This document shows positions 1 through 12,686 of a stretch of DNA of 64,000 bases, piece after piece. The notes beneath the pieces are model-generated. The model did no database searches, was not told where the DNA came from, and saw only the letters and a program-made list of their open reading frames with translations. The stretch is from Ramazzottius varieornatus. Lineage: Eukaryota > Tardigrada > Eutardigrada > Parachela > Ramazzottiidae. Position numbers and translations under genes: made by a program. Each line of letters opens with the position of its first letter. Within the stretch, counting starts at the first letter, position 1. Location: contig BDGG01000004.1 in the NCBI GenBank assembly GCA_001949185.1, positions 3,877,777-3,941,776 on the forward strand, given 5' to 3'.

Positions 1-62
1 TCGTTGGAAACGTTTCTCGACAGAATGGACAAATTATCACTTGGCAGCTGCCCTGGACGAAA

Positions 63-3000
63 TCATTGGTTCAGTGGCTCGTTAAACGTCCACCCGCTCT
101 CTTCCAAATGGAAAAACTGCAAGAACAACATCGTTTGTACTTTGAGGTCCAGATTCAGCGAAGAACAAAATATTCAACAACACCGTCCGAAGTGACGTCA
201 CTGCGGACGAGGATTCATCAATCGCGGGAAAAATGGCAGGGCGGTTACGGCAATACGATCCAGCACAGTCACTAGACGGTACCTTACCGCACTTTCGTAC
301 TTCGTGGGGATTTGAAGTTTGATACCTTACCTTGGTGGGGTAACCAGTAGCGTTAGCTTTCCGTTCTTTCTCGCCTTTCCTCTGCGCATCCTCCAAGGCA
401 TTCTTCTCGGCAGTGGCTTTAGTTATGTCCTGAACTTTCAAAGCAGCAGTGACATTCTTCCATAACCGCCGAGACTCGAATGGATCCTGCTTGTCGATCG
501 GACGAACACGTTTCTTTATCACTTGCAGAGTATTCACATCGATATGCTTCAATGTTCCATCCTGCAACAGCGCCCCCAAAGGATTATAGATTGTCAAGAA
601 GCCCGAAAAACTCCATCACGAAGATCCAACTTCAGTCCTTACCTGTGTCATGGTGAAGTCGTAATTGGAGTTCCATTCGCCATTGACTTTACAAACGGGG
701 TTCTTCGACTTTTCCGAGAAGACCTCAGCCGTAACACGATGGAGTTTCCCGCCATAGAAAGGCTAAAAGAAGACAGAAAAGAACCGTGATGATTAATGGT
801 CTGTCACCATTATAATGACAGGAAGCCAGTGATACGGAAACAAAGAGCCATCTTATCGATCTCTAACTCACTTTCGTATGAAAGATAATCTCGGCACTGT
901 AGCCCGTCTTCTTACATTGTAGAGCCACTTTACCACCCAGTTCGCACCAGGGTACTGTCAGGATGGATCGTGCGTAGGCCGAGGGCAATGTAAACGTGTA
1001 TTCTTCGCCGAATTCCACGAGGAAGAGACTGGCGGTTCCCACTAGATTCACACCGATAGAGAGGCCGTAAAACTTGGACTGGGTGTATATCGAGGCACTC
1101 ATGCAAATCTTCTTTTCCGGACATTCAGCGTAGAAAGCCGTCACTACAAAACAGTACTATAAAGACTCTAAGACACTACTATCGAAAGTCTGCAGTCATT
1201 GCCAACCACGCATCCACCCTTCATACACCTGCATACACTTGGCCATGCAATTTCTGTGACGAAAAAGTATTCAGGTGCGTGAAAGACCGGCCCAGTTGTT
1301 CGAGTTTAAGAGAAAATATGAAAGGAAAGACAGAGGATGGATTAGCACCGGATAACCCAAGTCTTAGTGTATCAAGCTGACTTATCCTGCAGCGGATTAC
1401 GACGGACAGAGTACCGCAACTCTCATTCAGTGTGAAAAGAGGATTACCAGGTGGGTGATGGGACACTTGTTCGCCGACAAATTTGACCCTGAGCTGCTCG
1501 CCGTTCTTCTCTCCTTCGTTGGGAACTTTATACGAGCAATGGAAGGTTTCCCCAATGATGGGATTGTAAGGCTTTTTGGCTTGAGTTCCCTGCGAGACGG
1601 TAAACAGTCAGCATTACCTCGCATTCCATTTTCTCGGGGGAGTAGTAATTATCTCGCACCTACCTTGCGGACGATATGCAGCGAGGTGAGGTACCATTCC
1701 AGGACGCCCAATATTCGTTGTTCCGGCGTTTCCATATCAGCTATCCTCAAGAGGATGTAGGCATGCCCCAAGTAATCGGCAAACATTTCCAGTAACGATC
1801 GACGCTCCAAGATGAATGTCGGCAGCGTGACCTACAGACGAGGAAAACATGAACGCAACCATTACAACATTATTTTTAGTCCCAAGGGGGCAATGCACTA
1901 TCATGGCTCATTGCACTGAAAATTGGAATCTGTTCGGCGAACCCGTTTTATTCACTTCCTTCCTAGGAATGTTCCAAGGAAGACCGTTACGAGGACACAT
2001 GCTCCTCCTTATCGGAATCTAATTGTCTTGCGACCGTACCGATCGGTTCTTATTACCTCAAATTACTAGACGAACTCTGACATTTTACCCACAGCAGTTT
2101 CACAAACTCTAATAATCCCATCGAAATCTTTTTGTCTTTACTCAATGCTAGTGGGAAGAATCGCAGCACTTTGAAAAACCCACCTTGGTCAGATCCATGC
2201 CGATTTTCAGTTGTCCAATGAGATGAAGAATGACGCTCTTCTCCGATTCGATAGAGCCCAGCTCTTCCGCGTCGTCTTCATCCACATCGGTCATCTCTTC
2301 CTCATCCTGGAAGTAGTAAGGAAACCTGGACGGCGATCTGGACTTTTCTGGTGAAGCCGGCGCGGGCGAACCTCTCGTTGATCCAGCTGCAATGACACAA
2401 AATATTTCAGAAGAGAACATAAATTCAAATCTTGGTAATGATTCTCATGAACAGAAAACTTACCAGGAACACTCGTCACCATCGCGGCACCGGTATTCCT
2501 ATCCCCGTCTCTCGGCAAGCTTCCCAGTGAGCCACCTCCACCACCACCTGCTGCAGCGCCATTATTCTGAAGTTGAGCACTATTCACCGGTATTGTCGCT
2601 CGGTTGGGCGACGCTATCATACCCACATCAGGCCCAACTCGCGGTGCTGGCGTCTGACCAGGAGCAGCCGGGGTTTTCCCTAGCACACTGACTAGCGGTG
2701 GTTGAAATTGCGTTAGACTATTCGCTTCGGGTTGAAAGTGCGTCAAGCTGCTGGCTGCGGGTGAAGGACTGCGTTCTCTACGTGGTCTCTCGTGTCTGTC
2801 AAGTGTTTGTTCATTTACTTGGGTGAATGTATTTTGTATCGAGTTATATGGTTCGACGGGAGCCTGCGTGGGATAGGCTGACGACGGAGGATCGAAAGCG
2901 CCCACAGCTGCCAAGGCGGCTACAGCTGGTACCACATCGCCCGTCTCCGAGCCGGTCTCCGTATTCATCAGCGCGAATACGCACTGGTGCAAGCAGTCCC

Positions 3001-5439
3001 AGGCTGCTAACGAGTTGCTTTTGAGCATCAGAAGGTCGGGATGGAGAGCCTGAGTGGCAACAACCGCGTCAGAATCACCACCAACCTGCAAAACAAGACT
3101 CATAATGTTTGCATGAACCCACATACCCGCGCACCATACGAAAATGCGGAAGTTAGGCATGTAGGAGCATGAACCACTATCAAAATTCGTTTACAGATTT
3201 TCCAACTAAATATTCGTGGTTCAATATGAAAGACCCCTGTTGGCCCACAAGTAAACACAGGCACGTGAGGGGAATATTGTCAATCGTGACAGCTGGTCAG
3301 ACCAAAGCACCCCATGGGTATGCTTACAGTGGGAAGGTCGGTCAATTACGACAGTGTTCCCCGATCGACAGATACGAAAGCTACGTATGTTTCCTCCTTC
3401 CAAGTCTTCCGCACTGCGAGCAAACACAGCAAACAACTGGGAATATCCTGCCTCTTCCAAGCCCAATGAATTCAAATCTGACGCCATAGCAGGCTCTGTT
3501 AAAGCGAGCTGTTTTCAGCAATCTCAAAGGTTGACTTCCGTCAGCTGCGCCGACTCCCCTGTCCTCTACCTTTTTGTGCACAGACAGCAATCCATTTTTC
3601 GCGCTTTAAATACCCTTTGCAACAGATTCGGCATATGGATCGAAGGGTATTTCGATCAAATGCACACAAAACCGCTAATTCCTAACTCGTTGTTCAAATA
3701 AAAAGACTATTTCGACGCTGGCGCAAAAATCGATCGTTTCATGCATACCTCAATTAGTCTGCACATCTCGTTCCTCTTCTCTCGCACTTTGGAGATGACT
3801 TGCCTCGCGGGACCAAACGGTTCATCGTAGCGCATAGTGGCCGGTTCGTTAGAGAAATGGGAAGCACCGCGCGAAGACCCACCGACCGACGACATCCTCG
3901 TCAAGCTGTCTCTCCGGCTTTCCGTGTTCAGCGGGTAACATGCCGCATTCGAGGCTCCCTTGGTCGTTTGGGCAGTGGCGGTCTGCTCTCGTTGCTGGTT
4001 GGATGTGTTGGAAATCACACAACGAAGAAGGTTCACCCATTTCTGCCGGTCTTTCGTGTCATGCGCTGAAGAAGAAGCTACTCTGACACACGAAACGCCG
4101 AAACAAATTGCGGAGAATTTACCTTTAAGCTTGTAACCTTCCCCGTGGGACGTGTTAAGAACAAACGTCAGGGTATCTTCATGGTTTGGAGCCACAGAAG
4201 CCCCGTGAAGCTTAATCGAAGCACGCGGGCTCCCACTTACACGGTCGTCCTCTGTCTACGAAGAAAAACAGGGCTATAATTACATTGTGTGAATAATACA
4301 TGAAAATGCCCCAGCAGCGAGGTAGTACTGGCCTTTTCTGCTCAAAATTAGCCGTTGTCACGATTACAAAATCTCGTGAGATTAAAAGAAATGTCCACAA
4401 GGAATATCAATGCTCAACCTCAGACGTCAGCAAGATAGCCGGCGCAGCCTGGGAAAACAACGCAAAAGCATCCCCTAGGGCCCAACGTCACCGTATGTCA
4501 CCTGCACGTAGAGTAGGGAATTGGATCGCGCGGCGGGTCTATGCGGAAGCCGACGGTGGTTACCGCCCACCTCCGCCCTGGAATCTGCTGAAATTGTTAC
4601 CGCTTGGACTCGCTTAGTATTTGATGTGACTGTTTTCCGCCCGCCCCGCGTCGATGATAATTACGATAAATGTTTAAAAGTAAACCTTGTTGCGTCACAT
4701 TGCGAACAATCTATATGATAGGCAACCACAGGAAACTGTTGTCGTATGTACAGTTGGGTTTGTTTGTAAGACTTGATAACTATGTTTCTTCCACAGTAGT
4801 TGCTTCTGAATTCAGACTCGTTTACCTTGCCTGAAGTACCGCTCACTTCCGCTTTCGCGTCGGCATTAAAGGTTTACCGCTCGCTCTTGCCTTGAGATCA
4901 CCAAAAATTATTCCGCACAGTCTAGCGTGGACAAGAAAACTTTGTGAAATTCTGGTTTCCGCCAAGGAAAAGTTTAGCGGTTCACTACTCTACCTGCACG
5001 GTTATAAATAACGGCCCTGAATTCTCAAGATGACATTTTCAAGCTCATGGTACACCCTGTGGCCTGCCATCGCGAACGATTGCTGGACCTTACCGGCCAT
5101 ATGGCTCAACGAGCAAACTGGGAATTTCCCCGCGAGAGTTTACCTGACGGCTAGCCACCGAAATGCAAACACGGTGCGCTGCGGAGCAACGCGGATCGGA
5201 ATGGTAATTTCACATTCAAACTTGTTAATGAAGTCATCGCAGAAGGAGCAGCTCCGATTCCCTTACCAGATAATATTCCAAAGTGCAATGTACAGGATCC
5301 AAAACAAACCAACGATACTAGGAAACAAAAGACGGTCGTAAGGAGGGAATGGAATTTAAACCAGACGAATGACAATCAACTTCCAACCTGCCAACCACGC
5401 ATCACATTCGTCCATTTGGAGAGTGGCCCTTCGTGTTTC
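63..5439 (-). CDS. Oxysterol-binding protein-related protein, ORP9/10/11 type (first few codons not found)
   Basis: Lipid-transfer protein that carries sterol/phosphoinositide/PS between membranes. Exons, 5' to 3' (complement): 5388-5439, 5267-5317, 4123-4255, 3749-4080, 2464-3085, 2184-2386, 1664-1831, 1448-1589, 872-1143, 643-762, 331-561, 63-116. Joined they give about 792 codons with all phases agreeing. The first three exons and the start of the fourth encode a PH domain ([15 protein letters not shown], then RWFVLD, ending near DRQKWV). A Ser/Pro/Gly-rich linker follows, then the ligand-binding ORD domain from about residue 455 to the end. The family signature EQVSHHPP is at about residues 560-567, split from the next exon by an intron at 1447. 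[14 protein letters not shown]-like and GGK motifs also match. The C-terminus ([16 protein letters not shown]) resembles ORP9. I see no FFAT motif. The initiator ATG must lie upstream of 5439 in an exon I could not identify; ORP9 has only a few residues before EGPLSKW. ORP9 versus ORP10/11 is not settled. Confidence 0.93.
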
Positions 5440-6496
5440 CTGCAGAGGAGATAACTACAGGTGATTCTAGGGTACGTGTAGCATCAATCAGAGCTATAAA
5501 ATGAAAAAAGTGTCATACGTGGAATTAGTAGTAGAGGTAAAAGAGCTGCCGGAAGTGGAGCTGTTGGACGACGCCGAGCCACGTTCCTTTTCTTCCCGCT
5601 GCCTTCCTGACATGACGACCAACTAGCTAGTCGATATGGAGCAAAATCACTACAGCCTCGAATTATTCCAAAATACTGCAGCGCAAAAGATATGGTTCCA
5701 TCGCACAAGAGAAGCGAAGAAGGAGGCGAAGGGAGAAGCTGGCGTGATCGATCAGCTGGTCTGTGCTCCACTTGTCCTGTCGTCCTGCCAACAAATCCCG
5801 TCAACAATACTCGCCGAATCCGATCCCATCTTGAATGAGTCCAGCGTGGAAGGTAGGCTACAATCTACAGTTCAATAATGCAAACAGAAGAATGAAGAGG
5901 AAAATGCTGATGTCTGCGGAAATCCCAAATCCTATTCGCTGGCCCCGCACACCCAGGTCATAGTGTTTACTGCATGACACTCACGAAATGTGCCATGTTG
6001 TCTCAGTATGGTCATACTCCAGGCATGGCCTGCCATCGTAGCATTGTGTATGGATTATGGTGAGCAGCCACGTCCCAATATTCTGGACGCGTTGAATGCT
6101 GATTTCCCTGTCGACTGTTGCCATGATTCACCTTCCGGGACTCTTCCGGTTGCCACTTTCAATTCAAATTCGACCATTCCAGATGGCAAATAAAGTGACC
6201 ATGCCTTCAATTGCCTTGATTTCCTCAGCGTCTGTCTGGGAAGTTCGGGGAAGGACGAATTCAGGGAGCTGAACTAAGTCTCCCAGATCCGAGCTTTGCT
6301 TACGCCGAAGGTCCGGCACACCACCGTGGACACAAAGTACTTCTCGAATGGGCATTACCGAAACGGTATATAACTGCATAAAAAACACGAACGCGTGCAT
6401 TATTTTATGCAACACAAAACCATACAGAGACAGCAAAAAGAACATCACAAAATGCCAACGACCTAACCGATTTCCACAGATAACTTTATATCAATA
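5440..6496. other. Spacer between ORP and LMX1; probably holds the ORP 5' end
   Basis: This stretch lies upstream of the first identified ORP exon and downstream of the LMX1 stop, both on the minus strand. It should contain the ORP promoter and start exon, but I cannot identify them. A minus-strand open frame at 6164-6448 reads through VLCVHGGVP and DLRRKQSSDLGDLVQLPE. This is loosely like a PPP-phosphatase HGG motif, but no flanking exon supports it. I call no gene there. Confidence 0.4.
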
Positions 6497-9400
6497 TTAG
6501 CACCCAAAGTAAGAAGACTGCATAGAATACAGATTGTCAATTGGATTCGTCAGAGACACCTTCTTCTTTTTCTCTTTGATAGAGGTCCTGCCACCGCTGA
6601 CGGAACGTTTCTTGAACGATCCGTCATGGAACGAGCTAGAGTCAAGGCTCGAATCAACCGTCGGTGATTTCGGCGACAGTGACGTCATGGAACCCAGTGA
6701 ATAAGGGTTTTCGATCAGCGCAGCCGAGTGCGCAAACATTTCCGCAGCGTCCATACCAAAAAAGTCTTCCTGGTCAAGCGATCGTTCACCTAACAATAAG
6801 TCTAGTAGGCTTTTGAAGAAAATATTAACACGGTAGAATAACATACCGTGGTTGCTCTGTGGGTCGATCTCTGCTGTAGCCAGGGTACCTTGCGCCTTCT
6901 GGCTGCCCACTGTATCTTCCTTTCCCGTTGGCTCAGATGTTTTGGTATCGTCATCGGAATCATCCGACGAAGATTCCTCTTCCGCGTCAGTAGCATCTTT
7001 ACTGCCTGTAGATTTTACGGCTTTATCGCCAGTTTGCTGCTGTCGCCGCTGAAGTTTCTTTATTTTAGCTCGCTGGTTTTGAAACCATACCTAAGCACAA
7101 AGCTGCATGGTGTGACGAATTCGCATATCGGAGGTCGCTCCGGCTCAAATTCCAAGCAATTTTCTCACCTGAACAACCCTTACACTGAGCCCCAGGTCTT
7201 TGGCTAGAGACTCCCTGACTTTTCGGCATGGCTTTGGACTAACTTCAAAGGAGGTCTTGAAAGCTCGACGTTGGTGACTCGTCAAGATGGTACGCGGACG
7301 CTTTGGTCCACGTCTAGAAGTGTCAGCGGCAGTCAGAGGTATCAGCAGATTTTCTTCGCCTACGCAAACAAAAACATATGAGAGTAGTGAGACCAAAATG
7401 GGTAAACAGCTTTGGAAATCTCCGGGAAACGGAACTATAGTACGGTGGTGTGGAATACTTTGTAGCTTGTCCATACTCATCAGCGACCCAGACATCCAGT
7501 TTGGAAGTCTCATCAGTTCGTGGTCGAAATCCATCGAGCACAGGAGCTGACCATTACGTATGATGAACTGGTCGCCTTTCTGCAACGGACATCCGCAGAC
7601 CGAGCACAGAAAACAGCGCAAATGGTAGATATTCCCGAGAACCCGCATAACTAGTTCTTGCGAGGGAACGAACTGGTTGCAGACGGAACACTTGATGCCG
7701 AACAGTCTGCAAACCAAAGAATCATCTTTTTGGTACTGTTTTTTTTACTGCGAACGTCCAGGGAGCAAAGTTTTAGTTTTTCCATGGAGGTCTAGTACGA
7801 AACCTCATATATGACGACGTATCGATCCGTGCACAGTTGGACCTGATGGTGCGCAGTTCAATCAAGATCTGCCTCTGTGAATTATCATGGATTATTACGA
7901 AGGAATATTTGTCATCGGATGGACAGCCAGCTGAACAACCGACAGAGCGGCAGTCGTGAAAACCAGCTGTTGGTGACAAACTGTTATTAAACGCCAGTTA
8001 CATTCTTGCTGGCCGGCAAGTAAGGCAACAGTTTTACAATTCAGATTTTTCATTACTAAGCAGGATAGTGTCCAAATCACCCATTCATTAGCACAAACGA
8101 ACTGCAGGTGGTCGTCCATTACTCTCCCGCATACCATAAGCTGAGAAATCGGGCAAGGATCAGAAGAACCCACACGGAGCTTACCCGTTTACCGCACAAC
8201 CACATAACATTATTATCTTAACACTCTGCGTACGACCGTCCTCTTTGTGTATACAATCACTCAGTTTTATTCACCTCCCAGTTTCAGCTTTTGGTCTTCC
8301 GGGTCTAGGTCTTTTTGTTTGCATGTACCTCGGTCTTCTCACCAAAGCAACACTAATGACCAGCGGTCAGCAAAACCTCAGCACGCTGGAAATTTTTTCT
8401 ACGGTTTCGGGTGGTTTTGGTGAAATTTGGTGTTTCGTCTCTTCGCGCGAGACACGTGCACGGTATTCGCTTAGAAAAAACTGGAGCACTGGGGACAGTC
8501 TTATCTATCGAAGCCGAGCCTGGGATAAATTTTGTAGTCATCAGTGCGGTCAGAAGCAAATCAAGACGACCAGTTCTCCCTTTTGAGATTTGGCGTTCAT
8601 GGCCAGCCAATTATCCGAATTTTGAAATTTCGATAATTGCCTATTGGTTGGACCAGCCTCCGCAACACGGTACCAGCCAATAAAATTCCTGTATACACAA
8701 AGAGGACGGTAGTATACTGCATACATGAAAACGATCGTGCTGAAAGTGTTAAACAAACCAGAAAAAGACGAAGTTTGTCGTGGAAGCTTGTCCACCGCCT
8801 TTTTTGTCAGATGCGAACTGAGATGAAACTAGAGGTTTGACAGTCTTGCGGTCTCGTCTTCAAACTTCCAGTTTTATGATTTGAGAGAGCTGTAACTTTT
8901 CAGTATGATCGCTGGTAACATATGGAGCAAATATCAAGATAAGGCTCATTAACGCCACCGAACGGCTCAGCGGGCGAGATATCATTTGCGCTCAGCGTAC
9001 TGTGTGCGGGAATTTACGACCAGGAACGTGCTGTAAATATCCCCGCAAGTCAGACGAATCGCACTACATACCGCATCAGTAAGCCTTTCTCGAACTAGAA
9101 AAAAGCTTTCAGCTTTCAGAAATTGGTTTTACCCCACAAACAAATTTGTTTGGTCCAACCGTGAAAAATCGCTTTCGGGATCCTATACAGTATTTTCTAG
9201 AGGCATTGGAATGGAATTGTTGCGGGAGCGGCAAAGGTCACGAGCTGCGGATCTCTTAGCCACATGTTATCAGTACCCTTTTGATCCCCACTAAAAGATG
9301 TTTTTCAACAGAAATATGTCAAGTTGTGAACTCGCTCTATTGTGAAATACCCAAAAGAACTGGCTGCCACTGGTTATCAAGAGGTTCTGATAGTCAATAT

Positions 9401-10705
9401 TTACCAGCAGGGTTTTGTTCTCTGACTGTAACTGCACCGGAAGCGGGTGGCTGAATGTATCGTCCCGATGACTGGCAGGAAACTTCATGGGTGAAACAAG
9501 TACATCCAATAAAGTATTGATACTTGTCCCTCCATAAAGGCCCTTCTTCCAAGCGCATAATCGTTGCCACTTCCGGTCTGGACCTCGAGGTTCTTTCAGC
9601 CATCTTTAATTAAAATCTTTGTTCCTCACAGTCTAACATGTTCAACACAGACTGTGGTATGGCATGCGACCGAACTCGCCGTGAGACGATTAAGAACGCG
9701 TGTCAGGCAACTTCATTACTTTGGAAAAATCCGGGAAGCGGAAGCGGTTAATCGTTGGAGGGACGTTCTGATTGTTTTTGCAAATGGTTGGTGCGGCGCT
9801 CCGTTCAACCCCTTTTACACGTCCAGTTAAGCCAGAGTGTAAAGGGTTGATCAAGTGAAAAATTGAGCTTTGGTTTCAGGGGCGGACAATATTTTCATAG
9901 CCGATGACCTTGCGCAAGACTTATGCATACACGCTTGAACGCCTTCCAAATGACCATTTCACATTTCCGTTTGCAATTGTCACAGGCTTAATGAGCTTAA
10001 TGAACGACCGCAAACATCGTTAACCTTTATTTACTCTGACCACTCAAAAGCGAAATTTAACGAGCCTCGCCGTATGCATGCCGTTATCATCTAGATATTG
10101 CGTTTCGGATGAGCTCATGATGCAGGACAGCGTAGATTTCAAACCAATGGCTAACTTACTGAAGTTCGTTTTCGTGGTATTTGTCTTTGCACCGGAATTT
10201 CAAAAGCATCTGTTAACGGCCGAATTAAACATGCAAAATCCTGCCGGTCTGTACATCGACCATGTCGAAAAACTTCATCGAAAGTTTGCTTTCGTCACGC
10301 CAAATATCAGTCCGACGAACAAAGGTAGCATAGGTGTCGGTTATACTGAGAGCAGATGGTCCCAGCAGCGGGAGGCCTAGATACTGGTCACTCCATCCAT
10401 TGTCAAGATCTAATGATTTCACTTCTAGAACCTACGGAGTAGTACGCCCAATACTAGCAACGTTGGCACTGTATTTCTTACCGTTGGTAGTCTTCCCTGC
10501 ACATCATCTTTCCGTCTCGTTTGTAGCAGGATTCGCGGAGCTGGGTCCGGCAGATTTGGCACTTGAGGCAAGATTCGTGCCAGCATTCGTTCCCTATCTG
10601 CAAAAGGAAGGGGTCGCAGATTGACTCATGGCATTTGACGCAAACTCGTTCAGGCATATTGGTAATTCGTGATCGAAAAGTATCTTTGTAAACTAAATGT
10701 TGCAC
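6497..10705 (-). CDS. LMX1: LIM-homeodomain transcription factor, LMX1A/B type
   Basis: Nuclear DNA-binding transcription factor; in animals LMX1 specifies neurons and appendage or body pattern. Exons (complement): 10482-about 10705, 7477-7706, 7169-7359, 6847-7090, 6497-6789. Exon 1 carries LIM1 (CVKCHESICDPF...CWHESCLKCQIC...CREDY). Exon 2 carries LIM2 (CSVCNQFV...YHLRCFLCSVC...LCSMDFDHE). Exons 3-4 carry the homeodomain: KRPRTILTSHQRRAFKTSFE, then an intron exactly before VWFQNQRAKIKKLQRRQQQ, a hallmark LMX1 sequence. After that come an acidic Ser/Asp/Glu stretch and a C-terminus NPIDNLYSMQSSYFGC close to the vertebrate LMX1 tail. All phases agree. The translation start is not certain: a Met sits 18 codons inside the first exon's open frame (MPERVCVKC), and a plausible Ser/Pro-rich upstream open frame (10718-11053, minus) could be an earlier exon. 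LMX1 rather than LHX2/9 or apterous is chosen from the homeodomain and tail. Confidence 0.93.
7707..10481 (-). other. Large LMX1 intron (2.8 kb)
   Basis: This intron separates LIM1 from LIM2 and is far longer than the other introns here (typically 50-150 bp). It begins with GTAAGAAA on the minus strand and ends at a CAG before LFGIKC. I see no convincing coding exon, tRNA or repeat in it. Its length in a developmental regulator would suit enhancers, but that is an inference. Confidence 0.5.
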
Positions 10706-12686
10706 ACTCGTGAGGAATTAGTCGACTGGTGAAAGTTTCCGTGCGCCAGACTTGAAAGTTCCTCGAAAATTAGCCAAATCGTCAGCGCCCGACACGGAAG
10801 GTGGAAGACGATCCTCACTCGTGGGTCCTTTTCGGTGATTCGCGGGTTGAAGAAGCTCCACTCTCCCTGTTTCTATTTGCTTCGGAGCGTTAGCCATCCC
10901 ACAAGTATTGATCGCAGTTGACTGTGGCATCCAGATCTTGAACCGGTGCTGGAACGATGAGCATGCTGTTTGTAATGAGATGGCGCTAGGCGAACTGTAC
11001 TTTTGAGTTCTCTTAATAGATCTCGAACCTGGATCGTCAAGTGCGGTTAACATTAGTTTGTTTCCAACGACCAGAAGCCTCTATTCCAACAATCTTGCAG
11101 CCTGCGTCGGGCAAAATTCGACATAATATTATAGAATACTAAATTTGTGAGTGTGTAGTGACTGTTAGAGGTTTAGACAGATTCGAGCTCGCAGAGTGGC
11201 GCCACTGTTGCGCATACTGTACAGTCTATACGACTTTTCGCCAAAACCAGATCTGCTCGAAAGGCATCACTTCATGGTCAGGAAGATCTTCAACACAACC
11301 TTCGAACAGGTGAGACGTGCCTCTGTCCTGCCGTTACTCATGGATCGATGTCACAACAGGCAGAAGCAGCAAGGTGCGTACAAAACGTACAAGACGTAGG
11401 GGTGATCTCCTGAGCAGCCTGCAGCCAGCACCGCACATCACGGTGTAGTACACGTACGTATGGAAAGGATCTAGGAAGCCTCCTCGGGAGTTCAGCTTGC
11501 ACAGAGGATCAAGAAACCATTCAAAATTTAATCCATATTATAGTCTGTCCTTGACGGATCCCGCCCCACTGCCTACACAGACGCTCTTCCATCAAATTCC
11601 ATCTATCACAAAAGCTGTCCTCCATGTGGCGGACAACCCATCATCGCATTCAATCGTCCCACGTTTCCATATTTACGGGATATGGTTTTTTGCGCTTGAT
11701 AGACTCTGGTGAATCACGAAGACAGTCCCACCCGTTCCATTTATCATTCAATTTATTTTGTCAGCTTCGATCTCTTACTCCTAAAAACTGTCGTTTACCG
11801 CACGCTATTTTGGGATTAACGTTTCGTTAGTTAATTCGTCATCGACTCATCGTTCTGTGAAGGACACCATAAGGACCCTGCGAATATTGGTGCAATTCTG
11901 ATTTCTACGTGGACGGCACAAGCAAGGTATCTTGTGTCGATCGTCGTTACACTGATCACCTGCAAAATCGATCGATCCGACCGTAGAGAACCATGCATGC
12001 AGGTAAGACTTTCATCCTGTTGACTCATGATAATCTGATTCAGTTAGACCCTGCGACCTCCTCCCCCTGGTCTGCTGTTCATCGCTGTTAGGGTTGGTAT
12101 TCACCAGCTACACTGTACTGAAGGTAGGTTCCAAGAGTAACAGCGATGGTCTGCGTGGCTCAACGCAGTTTCGCGAGCTGCAGCAGGTGACATTCTATAC
12201 GCAAATGCGGAAGCTATCGATCGGTACTGAAGTAGAAAAAATGCCGTCCGCAGTCCATAACGAGGACCCCATCGGTTGTTCAAGGACCTATTGTTTGTCG
12301 AATTAGATGTAGCCAGTAATCATATTTCGTCTGTCTGGGTTTCCCGCAGTTAAATTCACATCAATCACGTCTTCCTCAAATTGCTGCATTGAAGGCTTGT
12401 TGAAAGCGAGCTCTGCCAACTCGTATTCATCCTTAGCTTGTCTGAGAAACCCAGCCTTCAATGTGTTTTCAATAAGAAAACAGTGCAGACAGGAGGAAAT
12501 CCAATAGTCGCCAATCAGTGGGCCAAGCTCTCGATCTAATGGTCTACGCAGACTTCCTTTATTAGCTTTTCACCGGAAGTGCTGGTTGTTGTAATCTCGC
12601 GAGCTTTCAATCTGTTTGCAGGATAAAGATTTCGACTGGATGGTTTAGAGGGAAGCCTTGAAGTGCTGCAACTGGCTGGAAGCGAA
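10706..12686. other. Divergent intergenic region between LMX1 and the CNG channel
   Basis: LMX1 is transcribed leftward and the channel gene rightward, so both promoters are expected here. The minus-strand open frame 10718-11053 (Ser/Pro-rich, next to LMX1 exon 1) may be an LMX1 5' exon. No other coding potential is convincing. Confidence 0.4.

Noticed and set aside
3328-3487. Possible extra ORP exon ([17 protein letters not shown] frame) with a good GTAAGC donor
   Set aside because: Its end phase does not fit the next exon at 3085, whereas joining 3749 directly to 3085 keeps the frame. It is probably intronic.
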